A DNA stretch of 64,000 bases from Segatella hominis (GTDB lineage Bacteria; Bacteroidota; Bacteroidia; Bacteroidales; Bacteroidaceae): the NCBI RefSeq assembly GCF_019249725.2, contig NZ_CP137559.1, positions 1,487,501-1,551,500 of the forward strand, given 5' to 3'. The position numbers and the translations under genes are program-made. The notes beneath the pieces are model-generated. The model was not told the origin of the DNA. It was given only the letters and a program-made list of their open reading frames with translations, and did not search any database. Shown here piece by piece: positions 46,518 to 55,312 of this stretch. Each line of letters begins with the position of its first letter. Position 1 is the first letter of the stretch.

Positions 46518-47447
46518 ATGAATAGAATCAAAGCAAATATCATAGGTTTGGCTCTTCTGCTCTGCACCCTTCCTTCGGGCGCACAGATGAAGTGGAACCA
46601 GACTTATCAGACATATATCAACCAGTACAAGGATCTTGCTATCGAGCAGATGCTCAAATATCGGATACCAGCCAGTATCACGCTGGCACAAGGTCTCTTC
46701 GAGAGCGCTGCAGGAAGAAGCAGCCTGGTAAGACAGGGCAATAATCATTTCGGCATCAAATGCCACACTTCATGGACAGGTCCTACGCAATACCACGACG
46801 ATGACGCCCGTGGTGAATGTTTCCGTGTATATAGTGATGCCAGGGAAAGCTACGAAGACCATAGCCGCTTTCTGGCACGGCAACAGCGATATGCCCGGCT
46901 TTTCTCACTGAACAGCAACGACTACAAAGGATGGGCAAGAGGACTGAAACAATGTGGCTATGCTACCAATCCGCAGTATGCCAACAAACTGATACAGATT
47001 ATCGAACTGTACAAGCTCCATGATTATGACAAGGAAAAACGCTACGACAAATTCATGGCAGAACATAGTGGCACAGATCAGCCGGTCAACGCACAAGGAC
47101 TTCTGCATCCTATCCACATCTTCAATGACAATTATTATCTGTATGCCAGAGAGGGAGAAACCTTCAAGAGCATCGGAAAGGAAGTGGGTATCAGTTGGAG
47201 AAAATTGGCTAAGTACAACGAAAGAGACAAGCACGACATCCTGCACAAGGGAGATGTCATCTATCTGAAGAAAAAGCGCAAGAAAGCGCCTAAGCAGTTC
47301 AAGAAACGCCCTCATATCGTACAACCAGGCGAGAGCATGTACAGCATTTCACAGAAATATGGCATCAGACTGAAGAGTCTCTATTCCAAGAATCACCTTG
47401 ATCCTGACTTCAAGATATACCCTGGAGCCAGACTGAAAGTAAGATAA
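46518..47447 (+). CDS. secreted glucosaminidase-LysM protein
   Basis: A 309-residue peptidoglycan hydrolase. A signal peptide (1-22, ending PSGAQ) is followed by a GH73 beta-N-acetylglucosaminidase domain (about 30-175; PASITLAQGLFESAAGRS with the catalytic Glu, and GNNHFGIKCH). Two LysM repeats follow (about 205-255, YLYAREGETFKSIGKEVG; and 265-309, HIVQPGESMYSISQKYG). It probably trims the cell wall during growth or division. An M64 peptidase gene follows after 18 bases. Confidence 0.9.
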   Translation: MNRIKANIIGLALLLCTLPSGAQMKWNQTYQTYINQYKDLAIEQMLKYRIPASITLAQGLFESAAGRSSLVRQGNNHFGIKCHTSWTGPTQYHDDDARGECFRVYSDARESYEDHSRFLARQQRYARLFSLNSNDYKGWARGLKQCGYATNPQYANKLIQIIELYKLHDYDKEKRYDKFMAEHSGTDQPVNAQGLLHPIHIFNDNYYLYAREGETFKSIGKEVGISWRKLAKYNERDKHDILHKGDVIYLKKKRKKAPKQFKKRPHIVQPGESMYSISQKYGIRLKSLYSKNHLDPDFKIYPGARLKVR

Positions 47448-47465
47448 AGAAATAAAGAAAAGAAA

Positions 47466-48755
47466 ATGAAGAAGAAAACACTGATCATTGCAGCTCTTGC
47501 TATGCTCATGATGCCAGGCAAACTCCTGGCACAAAACTTCAACGACTATTTCGTTGACAAAACCCTGCGAGTAGATTATACCTTCGTAGGAAACGCGAAG
47601 CAACAGATGATTGCAGTAGATGAACTGAACGTCATGCCCCGCTGGTATGGTAAAAAGCAGCGACTGGGCGAAGTGCCTGTAGAAGGAAACGGACAAATCA
47701 CAGTTCGTGCCCACAAGACAGGTGAGGTCATCTATCGCAACTCCTTCTCTACCCTCTTCCAGGAATGGCTTTCCTACCCGGAGGCTAAGAAGAATACGCA
47801 GAGTTTCGAGAATGTCTTCCTCGTACCGATGCCAAAAGACACGGTGGACATCACCCTGTCGCTCTTCAACAACCGTCGTGAGGTTACTGCATCACTCACC
47901 CATCAGGTAGTGCCTACCGACATCCTTATCCACCACAAGGGAGAGAAGCCGACAGCATACGAAACCATCCAGCAGGCAGCCGATACAACTCGCTGCATCC
48001 ATGTTGCTTACGTAGCAGAGGGATACACAGATGCAGAGATGGACACTTTCATCAAAGACGTAAAGGATGCCAACGAAGCGCTCTTCAATCATGAGCCATT
48101 CAAAAAAATGCGTGACCGATTCAATGTCATCGCCGTAAAATCACCATCTGAAGAAAGCGGAACGAGCGAACCAGCCAAAGGAATTTGGAAGAATACTGCA
48201 CTCCACTCTCATTTTGATACATTCTATAGCGACAGATACCTGACCACACTCCATCTGAAGGACCTGCACAACTGGTTGGCTGGTACTCCATACGAACACA
48301 TCATCGTGCTGGTAAATTCCAAGAAATATGGTGGAGGCGGAATCCTCAATTCTTACAACCTGACCTCTACCCACCACAAGTGGTACAAGCCAGTAGTAGT
48401 ACATGAGTTCGGACATTCCTTTGCTGGTCTCGCAGACGAATACGCCTACGATTTCGAAGAGATTCCGATGTACCCACACGACGTAGAACCTTGGGAGCCG
48501 AACATCACCACGCTGGTCAACTTCTCCAGCAAGTGGAAAGACATGGTAAAGAAAGGAACACCTATTCCTACCCCTCTCTCAGAGAATACCAAGGTGGCAG
48601 AAAGCAAGGTGGGAGTCTTTGAAGGTGCCGGCTACAGCACCAAGGGAGTATATCGTGGCGTTCAGGATTGCCGCATGCGCATCAATGATACGCCAGAATT
48701 CTGCCCTGTCTGTAAGAGAGCTATCACAAACCTAATAGATTTCTATACAAAATAG
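47466..48755 (+). CDS. secreted M64-family metallopeptidase
   Basis: A 429-residue protein with signal peptide (1-22, LLAQ). An N-terminal beta domain (25-150) precedes a peptidase M64 (IgA-peptidase-like) domain (about 160-425). The zinc motif is HEFGH (313-317), followed by the third ligand Asp324 in GLADEY. Family segments YVAEGYTDAEM and VLVNSKKYGGGG are present, and C-terminal Cys residues (FCPVC) may bind zinc or form a disulfide. M64 peptidases of gut Bacteroidales are exported, but the substrate is unknown. Confidence 0.85.
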   Translation: MKKKTLIIAALAMLMMPGKLLAQNFNDYFVDKTLRVDYTFVGNAKQQMIAVDELNVMPRWYGKKQRLGEVPVEGNGQITVRAHKTGEVIYRNSFSTLFQEWLSYPEAKKNTQSFENVFLVPMPKDTVDITLSLFNNRREVTASLTHQVVPTDILIHHKGEKPTAYETIQQAADTTRCIHVAYVAEGYTDAEMDTFIKDVKDANEALFNHEPFKKMRDRFNVIAVKSPSEESGTSEPAKGIWKNTALHSHFDTFYSDRYLTTLHLKDLHNWLAGTPYEHIIVLVNSKKYGGGGILNSYNLTSTHHKWYKPVVVHEFGHSFAGLADEYAYDFEEIPMYPHDVEPWEPNITTLVNFSSKWKDMVKKGTPIPTPLSENTKVAESKVGVFEGAGYSTKGVYRGVQDCRMRINDTPEFCPVCKRAITNLIDFYTK

Positions 48756-48785
48756 TCATCTATATAAACTTCAAAAATAAAAAAA

Positions 48786-48826
48786 ATAACTGAAACCTAT
48801 TTTCAGTAGAAATAGGTTTCAGTTAT
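48786..48826 (+). terminator. terminator after the M64 gene
   Basis: Perfect 17-bp stem, ATAACTGAAACCTATTT with AAATAGGTTTCAGTTAT, around a 7-base loop. Confidence 0.8.
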
Positions 48827-48855
48827 CTGTTACAAAACCAAAACTCCTTAGAACT

Positions 48856-49335
48856 ATGAAAGAAAGAAAGATCGAAATTGAATACCAGTTTGCGCAATTG
48901 GAAGAATTGAGCCAGGAAGAACAGAACCTGGTAGAAAAAGCTATTGCAGCTACCCAGAATTCATACGCCAACTATAGCCACTTCTATGTAGGAGCCTCCT
49001 GTCTTCTGGAAGATGGTAGCATCGTCATCGGTGCCAACCAGGAAAACGCAGCCTTCCCATCAGGACTCTGTGCTGAAAGAACGGCAGTCTTTGCTGCACA
49101 GGCAAACCATCCGGAATTGTCCATCAAGACCATTGCCATCGCTGCAAAAAATGCCAACGGATTTCTCAAGGATCCGATTTCCCCATGTGGAGCTTGCCGC
49201 CAGGTCATCCTCGAAATAGAAGACCGCTACAAGCAACCGGTACGCATTCTTCTCTATGGCACAGAGGGCATCTATTGCTTCAGAAGCATCAAGGACCTGC
49301 TTCCTTTCTCTTTCGTAGATGCCAATATGAGATAA
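48856..49335 (+). CDS. cdd: cytidine deaminase
   Basis: A 159-residue zinc enzyme deaminating cytidine and deoxycytidine. It has the CxAE motif (SGLCAERTAVFAA) with the catalytic Glu and the PCGAC zinc pair (SPCGACRQVILE). Length and motifs fit the tetrameric type. Its stop codon directly abuts that of the convergent TPR gene. Confidence 0.94.
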   Translation: MKERKIEIEYQFAQLEELSQEEQNLVEKAIAATQNSYANYSHFYVGASCLLEDGSIVIGANQENAAFPSGLCAERTAVFAAQANHPELSIKTIAIAAKNANGFLKDPISPCGACRQVILEIEDRYKQPVRILLYGTEGIYCFRSIKDLLPFSFVDANMR

Positions 49336-49965
49336 CTATTTCAGCAGATCGCTGATTACAATACCTATCACCTTAGGCTTCAATCCATCCAACATGTGGC
49401 TGACCTGTATGATACGGGCCTGCATGTCGGGTGTGTCCCTATATTTCTGATAAGCATCCTGAGCCTTGAGGAATTCATTCCATGCCCCCACCCAGTTTTC
49501 CATAAACAGATGACAGAAACCTAAGCGATAATAAGCATCCGGCTTTTCATTCTCATAGCACAACGGCAACATTGCCTCATACATAGGAATGGCCTCCTTG
49601 TACTTCTGCTGATTGAAAAGACTTTCTGCATTTGCCCAATAATAGAACGAGCGCTCATGAGGGGCAAACAGAGCCAACTGGGGTATTGCCTCCGTCAGAT
49701 ACTTATTAGCATGTTCATAATCCCATTCGTAATAATAGCAGACACCTAAATAGGCCTTGTATCTGGGATTGAGCCGATATTGCTTCTCCAAGTCCTGCAT
49801 AATCATCAGGCACTCATGATATTTTTGAGAAGTAAAATACTCCAAAGCTTTGCCCAGCTGCTCGGTAGCCTCATCATTGCGCTGGGCAAAAACCAAAGAA
49901 GGGACAAACATCAAGTTCATCCCCAAAAAGCACAAGGCCCATTTTCTATATGTACTCATCTTCAT
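49336..49965 (-). CDS. exported TPR-repeat protein
   Basis: A 209-residue protein with a signal peptide (about 1-27, VFAQ) and tetratricopeptide-like helical repeats (about 35-190; FTSQKYHECLMIMQDLEKQY, YKAYLGVCYYYEWDYEHANK, ESLFNQQKYKEAIPMYEAML, YYRLGFCHLF). It is probably a periplasmic scaffold; the partner is unknown. It follows the beta-helix lipoprotein gene by 36 bases on the same strand. Met3 (49959) is an alternative start. Confidence 0.78.
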   Translation of the reverse strand: MKMSTYRKWALCFLGMNLMFVPSLVFAQRNDEATEQLGKALEYFTSQKYHECLMIMQDLEKQYRLNPRYKAYLGVCYYYEWDYEHANKYLTEAIPQLALFAPHERSFYYWANAESLFNQQKYKEAIPMYEAMLPLCYENEKPDAYYRLGFCHLFMENWVGAWNEFLKAQDAYQKYRDTPDMQARIIQVSHMLDGLKPKVIGIVISDLLK

Positions 49966-50001
49966 AAGCTACATTTCTCCTGATAAGTCATAAAAGAAAA
50001 A

Positions 50002-51471
50002 CTACTCTTCTTTTTTCTCCTCCCGATACAGGAAGCATCCAGCATCAGCCTTGTCTTCTTCGCGTTTGAGGCCATTACGGTCATAAGGCAAAGCGGTTTT
50101 CGGGTCGGCTGCACCAATGGCAGCAGACTTGGCAGACAAGTGGAAATCATAAATCAGATTTTCTGTATCGAAAACAGAGAAATGCTTCTCGCCATACATG
50201 GTGGTATCCTTCACATCTTCATAGACGACATGAGTAAAACGGAGACTGTCCTCCGTCATCATCTTCTCGGTACGCAACACACAATGGTCGAAACTGAACT
50301 TGAGCGGTTCTTCCTCTACTGGCGTCCACAGTACCTCATCATTACCATATCCCGTAACGAGAGAATTTCTGACGTCCAATGTATCTATAGGAGCCTTGAA
50401 ACCGATTGCAGAACGTCGATTGCCATCAAACGGATAGAACTGTGCAATCGTACTATTGTTGACATCCACATGACCACCCTCTACATAGAGACAATGATTG
50501 AGCGTGTTTGAAATCTGCGTATTATAAACCTGTACCTTGGCATAAGAAATCGCTAAGCCATAGCCTTGGCAGTTATGGATAGTAGAATTTTCTACCAGCA
50601 ATTTCTGGGTAGCAAGATCGCAGGAATCCACTACGATACCATGATAAGCACTATGGAGATCAGCATATTTCAGTTCATTATCAGCAGAAGCCTCTCTCAA
50701 GCGGATGCCCTGCCATTGTCCGGGAGTACGGTCGTATGGCAGATAGTCGAACATCCGGTCGATACGGTCACCCCTCATAGTAACCGGTTTTTCTGCAGTA
50801 CCTGCAGCCTTCAGTTTACCATATACATCAATACCAGCATTCTCATGGAAATAAAGCGTAGCACCCTCTCTGATAGTGAGTGTACCTAAGCTATCCACCT
50901 TGATTCCGCCATAGATGACGATTGGTTTCTGGTAGCCGCTTTCATCCGGTTCACCCAGAATTGTTTCCTCACCTTTCTTCACTTCCAGACCGTTGTGCAT
51001 CTCTGCATCCCATGAAAAAGCACGCAGATTAATCTTCTGCTGCACCCCGCTCTCTAAAGTAAAGACAAGGTCGTCCTCCACCAGCTGCGGTTCATTTTTC
51101 TCCTGCAGAGCTGAAGTCAGTTCCACGAATACACGGATGCTATCTCCCTTACGAATCTCGACATCACTTGTCTGAAAACCAGCTGCCTGTCCGAGAAACG
51201 TACCATCCACATTCACTCTGAAACCTTCCTGATTACCACCTTCCAGTCGGATATTGCTACATCTGATACCCTTTCCAGAACGATTGTAAACCCACATCGT
51301 TCTGGTAGGTGTCGGTACATTCGAGAAGGTAGTATCCAACCTTACCGTATCAGTAGAAAAAGTCAGCAAGTCTGCCCGGGATGAAGAAAAATCCTCATCA
51401 TCCATACAGGAAGACAAACTTACGAAGCTTAATAAACCTATAAAATATAATATAATCGAATTCTTACTCAT
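50002..51471 (-). CDS. beta-helix lipoprotein
   Basis: A 489-residue protein with lipobox LSSC (Cys22). An N-terminal beta domain (about 30-190) is followed by a right-handed parallel beta-helix (about 200-440) with repeats such as LLVENSTIHNCQGYGLAIS and VYNTQISNTLNHCLYVEGG. It is probably surface- or periplasm-facing. Such lipoproteins are frequent in Bacteroidales and of unknown function; carbohydrate binding or cleavage is one possibility. It is co-directional with the TPR gene. In 51472-51698 I see no gene. Confidence 0.8.
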   Translation of the reverse strand: MSKNSIILYFIGLLSFVSLSSCMDDEDFSSSRADLLTFSTDTVRLDTTFSNVPTPTRTMWVYNRSGKGIRCSNIRLEGGNQEGFRVNVDGTFLGQAAGFQTSDVEIRKGDSIRVFVELTSALQEKNEPQLVEDDLVFTLESGVQQKINLRAFSWDAEMHNGLEVKKGEETILGEPDESGYQKPIVIYGGIKVDSLGTLTIREGATLYFHENAGIDVYGKLKAAGTAEKPVTMRGDRIDRMFDYLPYDRTPGQWQGIRLREASADNELKYADLHSAYHGIVVDSCDLATQKLLVENSTIHNCQGYGLAISYAKVQVYNTQISNTLNHCLYVEGGHVDVNNSTIAQFYPFDGNRRSAIGFKAPIDTLDVRNSLVTGYGNDEVLWTPVEEEPLKFSFDHCVLRTEKMMTEDSLRFTHVVYEDVKDTTMYGEKHFSVFDTENLIYDFHLSAKSAAIGAADPKTALPYDRNGLKREEDKADAGCFLYREEKKEE

Positions 51472-51698
51472 ATTTATAATAACGCAAGAACTTGCAAATT
51501 ATTCTATATTTTATCAACCATCTTTCTGATAAAATGAAAAGTTCGCCCAGTTTCCTTATAACTCTTGATGGCAAAAAGCCACTTGAGACTATACACGACT
51601 GATGTAGAATTCTATTATCACCGTGGCAAACATACGAATGTACATGATGAGAATGTTTCTTGCAATCGTTCCACTTTGTGACATAAAAAGACTATTCC

Positions 51699-52865
51699 TT
51701 ATAAAAAGAAATAAGACTTAATACTCTTTACCACCTCTTCCACTTCTTCCCATGTCACAACAGGACTTATCGGCAAACTCAGTTCTTCCTGATGAAGCTG
51801 CTCTGAGATGGGAAGGGAAAGGGAATGTAATTCAGGATAGCATTCCTGACAGTGAGGAGCTATTGGGTAATGGATTAATGTCTGGATACCTTGAGCGGAA
51901 AGGTAGTGCTGCAACTCATCCCTACGATTACTGAAAATCGGGAAGATATGATAGACATTGCTCGCATCTGGCATCTGCTTGGGTAAACGAATATATCCTG
52001 CAGGATGAGCAGATGAAGTTTCCAAACCTTGGATATGATCATAATAATATCGGGCAATCTGCTGGCGACGGGCATTATCCTCATCAATATACTTGAGCTT
52101 GACATCAAGTACTGCTGCCTGAATCTCATCCAAACGGCTATTACGGCCCTTATATTGAAAGACATATTTCTTATGCGAACCATAATTGGCTAAAGCTCGA
52201 ATGACTTCTGCCAATTCCTGATTATCTGTGGTAACAGCACCGCCATCTCCCAATGCTCCCAAATTCTTTCCTGGATAAAAACTATGTCCGGCTGCATCTC
52301 CCAAACTACCAGTGCGCTTGCCTTTCTGCGCAGATTCCTGAACAGCTGGTTCACCGAGATAACGGCAACCATGTGCCTGGGCATTATCCTCTACTAATTT
52401 CAAGTGATACTTATTGCAAATATCAGCAATCCGTTGAGTATAAGCGCATCGTCCGTAAAGATGGACAATCATCACAGAACGGGTGCGCTCCGTGATTGCT
52501 TCCTCTATACGAGCATCGTCTATCTCAAGAGTCTCTGGATCTGGTTCTACCAAAACAGGTTTCAGACCATTCTCTGAAATAGCCAAGATGGAAGCGATAT
52601 AGGTATTGGCAGGAACAATCACCTCATCCCCCTCCTTCATCACGCCCATCTCCATGTAAGCACGATAGATGAGGGTCAGGGCATCCAAGCCGTTTCCTAC
52701 ACCTATACAATGGCGGGTACCGATAAAGTGAGCGTAATGTTCTTCAAACTGCTTGACTGAACTACCTTGCAGATACCAACCGGAATCTATCACACGGCTA
52801 ACTGCCTCGTGAATCTCATCCGCATGCTGCAAAGTAATCTTCTGTAAGTCTAAAAACTTAATCAT
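51699..52865 (-). CDS. DegT/DnrJ/EryC1/StrS-family aminotransferase
   Basis: A 388-residue PLP enzyme of the sugar aminotransferase group. The PLP-binding Lys200 lies in HSFYPGKNLGALGDGG, and GVGNGLDALTLI, VPANTYIASILA and VEDNAQAHG are family blocks. It is closest to dTDP-3-keto-hexose transaminases such as FdtB/QdtB. The usual dTDP-sugar or polysaccharide genes are absent. It overlaps a small upstream gene by ATGA, so it is likely translated by coupling. Confidence 0.88.
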   Translation of the reverse strand: MIKFLDLQKITLQHADEIHEAVSRVIDSGWYLQGSSVKQFEEHYAHFIGTRHCIGVGNGLDALTLIYRAYMEMGVMKEGDEVIVPANTYIASILAISENGLKPVLVEPDPETLEIDDARIEEAITERTRSVMIVHLYGRCAYTQRIADICNKYHLKLVEDNAQAHGCRYLGEPAVQESAQKGKRTGSLGDAAGHSFYPGKNLGALGDGGAVTTDNQELAEVIRALANYGSHKKYVFQYKGRNSRLDEIQAAVLDVKLKYIDEDNARRQQIARYYYDHIQGLETSSAHPAGYIRLPKQMPDASNVYHIFPIFSNRRDELQHYLSAQGIQTLIHYPIAPHCQECYPELHSLSLPISEQLHQEELSLPISPVVTWEEVEEVVKSIKSYFFL

Positions 52866-53044
52866 ATCAGGAATGGTTTTGACACTTCTATGGTTACTCG
52901 AAACTTGTTACTACTTTTACATGTCTCGATCAAACTTATCATTTCTTTTACTGATAGCAGATTACATAAGGGGTTGCCGAAGTATGCGTTGCCCTGTGAA
53001 ATCCTGCATATAATATGAAGTTGGGGCATTCTGCCTTTTTTCAT
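52862..53044 (-). CDS. small protein coupled to the DegT aminotransferase
   Basis: A frame of 60 residues beginning MKKGRMPQLHIICR (or 55 from the next Met at 53029) and continuing LLSVKEMISLIETCKSSN and RVTIEVSKPFLI. Its stop codon overlaps the aminotransferase ATG as ATGA. The frame starts directly after a canonical promoter and fills what would otherwise be a 185-base leader. I do not recognise it. It may be a small partner protein or a leader peptide. Confidence 0.5.
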   Translation of the reverse strand: MKKGRMPQLHIICRISQGNAYFGNPLCNLLSVKEMISLIETCKSSNKFRVTIEVSKPFLI

Positions 53045-53056
53045 ATTTTTGCAGGA

Positions 53057-53088
53057 CAAAGGTAACGTTTTTTAAGCAAACCACCAAA
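53057..53088 (-). promoter_or_regulatory. promoter of the small gene and DegT aminotransferase
   Basis: On the minus strand: TTTG (53085-53088), 20 bases, TACCTTTG (53057-53064). A TATTTTTG on the plus strand at 53044-53051 faces it, but no plus-strand gene follows. Confidence 0.75.
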
Positions 53089-53133
53089 AAAAGTATCGCT
53101 TTTAAGCCATTTTTTGTGCAAATTGTGCAAAAG

Positions 53134-53823
53134 CTACAAGAAAAGAGCAAAAAAAGACGCACCTATCACCGTCATCACACCACAAACCACAATAGAAAGA
53201 CTACTCATCGCTCCCTCAATGGTACCCATCTCCATCGCTTTAGCCGTACCCAAAGCATGGGCAGAACAACCGATGGCGATACCTTTTGCTATCGGTTCCT
53301 TGATGCGAAGGAGGGAAAGGAACTTCTCTGCAAAGATGTTTCCAAGAACTCCCGTTACGATGATAACGACTACTGAAACTGATACGTGACCGCCCAATTC
53401 TTCTGATACGCCAATACCGATGGCTGTCGTAATGGACTTTGGCAAGAACGTAACATACGAAGCATGATCGAAATGAAATAGTAATGCAAGAATAAGTACG
53501 GAACACAAACTTGCCAACACACCCGACAAGATACCAATCATGACGGCACGATAATTCTTCTTCAACAATTCTACCTGCTGATACAATGGTACAGCCAAAC
53601 AAATTGTGGCAGGCGTCAGCAAATAACTGATGATATTGGCACCAGCACTATACGACTCATAACTTACACCTGTAAACAACAACACACAGATAACCAATAT
53701 GATAGCTATCAAGAGCGGATTCATAAGAGACCAACCCGTCTTAATTTTCAAAGCCAAACCTATTCCATACGATGCCAAACTGACCAGTACTCCAAAAAAT
53801 ACTGATTCCTGAAACAACTCCAT
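53134..53823 (-). CDS. lrgB: LrgB/CidB-family membrane protein
   Basis: A 229-residue membrane protein with about seven segments. Family-specific parts are GIGLALKIKTGWSLMNPLLIAI, LLTPATICLAVPLYQQ, TFLPKSITTAIGIGVSEELGG and GCSAHALGTAKAMEMG. It is the partner of LrgA in systems affecting murein hydrolase activity, overflow metabolite transport or cell death. It is the last gene of the operon kinase-like, lrgA, lrgB. Confidence 0.88.
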   Translation of the reverse strand: MELFQESVFFGVLVSLASYGIGLALKIKTGWSLMNPLLIAIILVICVLLFTGVSYESYSAGANIISYLLTPATICLAVPLYQQVELLKKNYRAVMIGILSGVLASLCSVLILALLFHFDHASYVTFLPKSITTAIGIGVSEELGGHVSVSVVVIIVTGVLGNIFAEKFLSLLRIKEPIAKGIAIGCSAHALGTAKAMEMGTIEGAMSSLSIVVCGVMTVIGASFFALFL

Positions 53824-53852
53824 CTTGTTTTCTCCCTTATTATTTTAGTTAA

Positions 53853-54221
53853 TTACTTCTTATTTTCTTTCTGTACCTTGTTACGCTGGATAACAAATTG
53901 TGTAATCCAACCAGAGACTCCCATCACTACAAAAGTAGTCAATACCGTAACGATGATATATTCCAGCCAGGAATTACCTATCGACTTCCAGGAATCGATA
54001 AGTCCTACAGCTGCAGGAATAAACATGACTGGCATGACTGCGATGAGAAAACTGCTCGTCTCACGGATATCCTTCACCTTGACCCATTTCAACTCCAAGG
54101 CGACAAACAACAAGACTATACCATATATACTGGCTGGTATAGGCAATGGAAGAAAATAATGCAACAGCTCTCCCAAAAACGAGAAAGCGATGATTATCAT
54201 AAATTGAATAAGAAACTTCAT
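53853..54221 (-). CDS. lrgA: LrgA/CidA-family holin-like protein
   Basis: A 122-residue protein with four membrane segments: FLIQFMIIIAFSFLGELLHY, PASIYGIVLLFVALEL, FLIAVMPVMFIPAAVGLID, and IIVTVLTTFVVMGVSGWI. The order, size and adjacency to lrgB identify it. It probably forms oligomers in the inner membrane with LrgB. Confidence 0.87.
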   Translation of the reverse strand: MKFLIQFMIIIAFSFLGELLHYFLPLPIPASIYGIVLLFVALELKWVKVKDIRETSSFLIAVMPVMFIPAAVGLIDSWKSIGNSWLEYIIVTVLTTFVVMGVSGWITQFVIQRNKVQKENKK

Positions 54222-54242
54222 GATTTCAAGTTAATTTTAGTA

Positions 54243-54827
54243 TCACTTTTCGTTGTCCAAACCGATTTGCTCCACATAGCGCTCAATCATACTGGCTGTT
54301 TTTTCTGTTCCCAACCGATCGCTATCCAGACAAATGTCATAATCATTGGCATCTCCCCAGGTAAGTCCGGTATAATACTTATGATATGCCACACGACAGT
54401 CGTCTAACTGTTCCACAAACTCCTTCGCATCTTCATAAGAAAGATTCTGTTCCATCTGGATATCTGCAATGCGGGATTTCATCGTTCCCTTCAAGAATAC
54501 GGAAACCAAATCCTTACGTTCACGGAAAATATAGTTACCGCAACGACCGATGATAATACAGTTCTCGTCTCCAATCATGTCTGCAAGTACACGCAAAGGT
54601 CTTTCCGTGGAATCTTTGCGTGTTTCACCAAAGGAAGACATGGCAAACAGGAGTTCATCTACTGGGCGCTCCTCAAAGAATGCTTCCATCTCATCGAGCA
54701 CACCTTTCTCGCTTGCCATCCGAAGCAAGCTCTTTCTGGTATAAAAAGGAATACCATAATGTTCTGCCAGCAATTTGCCTACATTGACGGCACCACAGCC
54801 ACACTGGCGGGCTATTGTAATAATCAT
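54243..54827 (-). CDS. cytidylate-kinase-like protein
   Basis: A 194-residue P-loop protein of the cytidylate kinase-like family. It starts MIITIARQCGCGAVNVGKLL, where the loop is longer than in true Cmk and lacks the Ser/Thr after Lys. IIIGRCGNYIFRERKDLVSV is the next conserved block. True Cmk activity is not expected from family knowledge. It has a canonical promoter (54874-54905) and heads the operon with lrgA and lrgB, so a nucleotide-sensing or regulatory role for LrgAB is a reasonable hypothesis. Confidence 0.75.
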   Translation of the reverse strand: MIITIARQCGCGAVNVGKLLAEHYGIPFYTRKSLLRMASEKGVLDEMEAFFEERPVDELLFAMSSFGETRKDSTERPLRVLADMIGDENCIIIGRCGNYIFRERKDLVSVFLKGTMKSRIADIQMEQNLSYEDAKEFVEQLDDCRVAYHKYYTGLTWGDANDYDICLDSDRLGTEKTASMIERYVEQIGLDNEK

Positions 54828-54873
54828 GAGCTATACTAATTTTAAAAAATTGTTACCCTATCTTGATACGATA

Positions 54874-54905
54874 CAAAAGTACAACAGCTTTTATATATAA
54901 ACAAA
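54874..54905 (-). promoter_or_regulatory. promoter of the kinase-like/lrgAB operon
   Basis: On the minus strand: TTTG (54902-54905), 20 bases, TACTTTTG (54874-54881). The -33 element touches the tRNA-Pro terminator. Confidence 0.75.
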
Positions 54906-54938
54906 AAAGCTAAGAAGAATAGACTTCTTAGCTTTTTG
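54903..54938. terminator. terminator of the tRNA-Pro unit
   Basis: Perfect stem AAAAAGCTAAGAAG/CTTCTTAGCTTTTT, directly after the 3' end of the second tRNA-Pro. Confidence 0.9.
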
Positions 54939-55012
54939 TCGGGGCGACAGGATTCGAACCTGCGACCACCTGTTCCCAAAACAGGAGCGCTACCGGGCTG
55001 CGCTACACCCCG
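54939..55012 (-). tRNA. tRNA-Pro(TGG), second copy
   Basis: A 74-base cloverleaf on the minus strand: acceptor CGGGGTG/CGCCCCG, anticodon stem CCTGT/ACAGG, loop TTTGGGA giving TGG. CCA is not encoded. Identical to the copy at 55045. Confidence 0.97.
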
Positions 55013-55044
55013 CTTGCATGATGCTAACTTAGTAAGAGATTGAG

Positions 55045-55118
55045 TCGGGGCGACAGGATTCGAACCTGCGACCACCTGTTCCCAAAACAGGAGCGCTACC
55101 GGGCTGCGCTACACCCCG
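55045..55118 (-). tRNA. tRNA-Pro(TGG), first copy
   Basis: Same 74 bases as the tRNA at 54939, 32 bases upstream of it in the direction of transcription. Both share one promoter. Confidence 0.97.
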
Positions 55119-55169
55119 CTCATCGAACTCATTTACTTAGCTTTTAGCCTCATTTCTGAATTGCGAGTG

Positions 55170-55201
55170 CAAAGGTACTACAATTATTTGATTCCACCAA
55201 A
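55170..55201 (-). promoter_or_regulatory. tRNA-Pro promoter
   Basis: On the minus strand: TTTG (55198-55201), 20 bases, TACCTTTG (55170-55177), followed by GCACTCGC as at the rRNA promoter. Confidence 0.8.
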
Positions 55202-55255
55202 TTTTTTCCGAACTTTTTTTCATTTTTGCTAAAAAATCCCTTTTTTACACGCAAA

Positions 55256-55293
55256 TTGCCCTGTTATACATTATTATATATATAACAGGGCAA
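55256..55293 (-). terminator. hairpin after the YitT gene
   Basis: Perfect 13-bp stem TTGCCCTGTTATA/TATAACAGGGCAA, 20 bases beyond the stop codon. Confidence 0.75.
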
Positions 55294-55312
55294 CTATATT
55301 TATAATTTTCTC

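Noticed and set aside
53044..53051. Plus-strand TATTTTTG as a real promoter
   Set aside because: No plus-strand gene follows; it faces lrgB in antisense and is common in AT-rich DNA.
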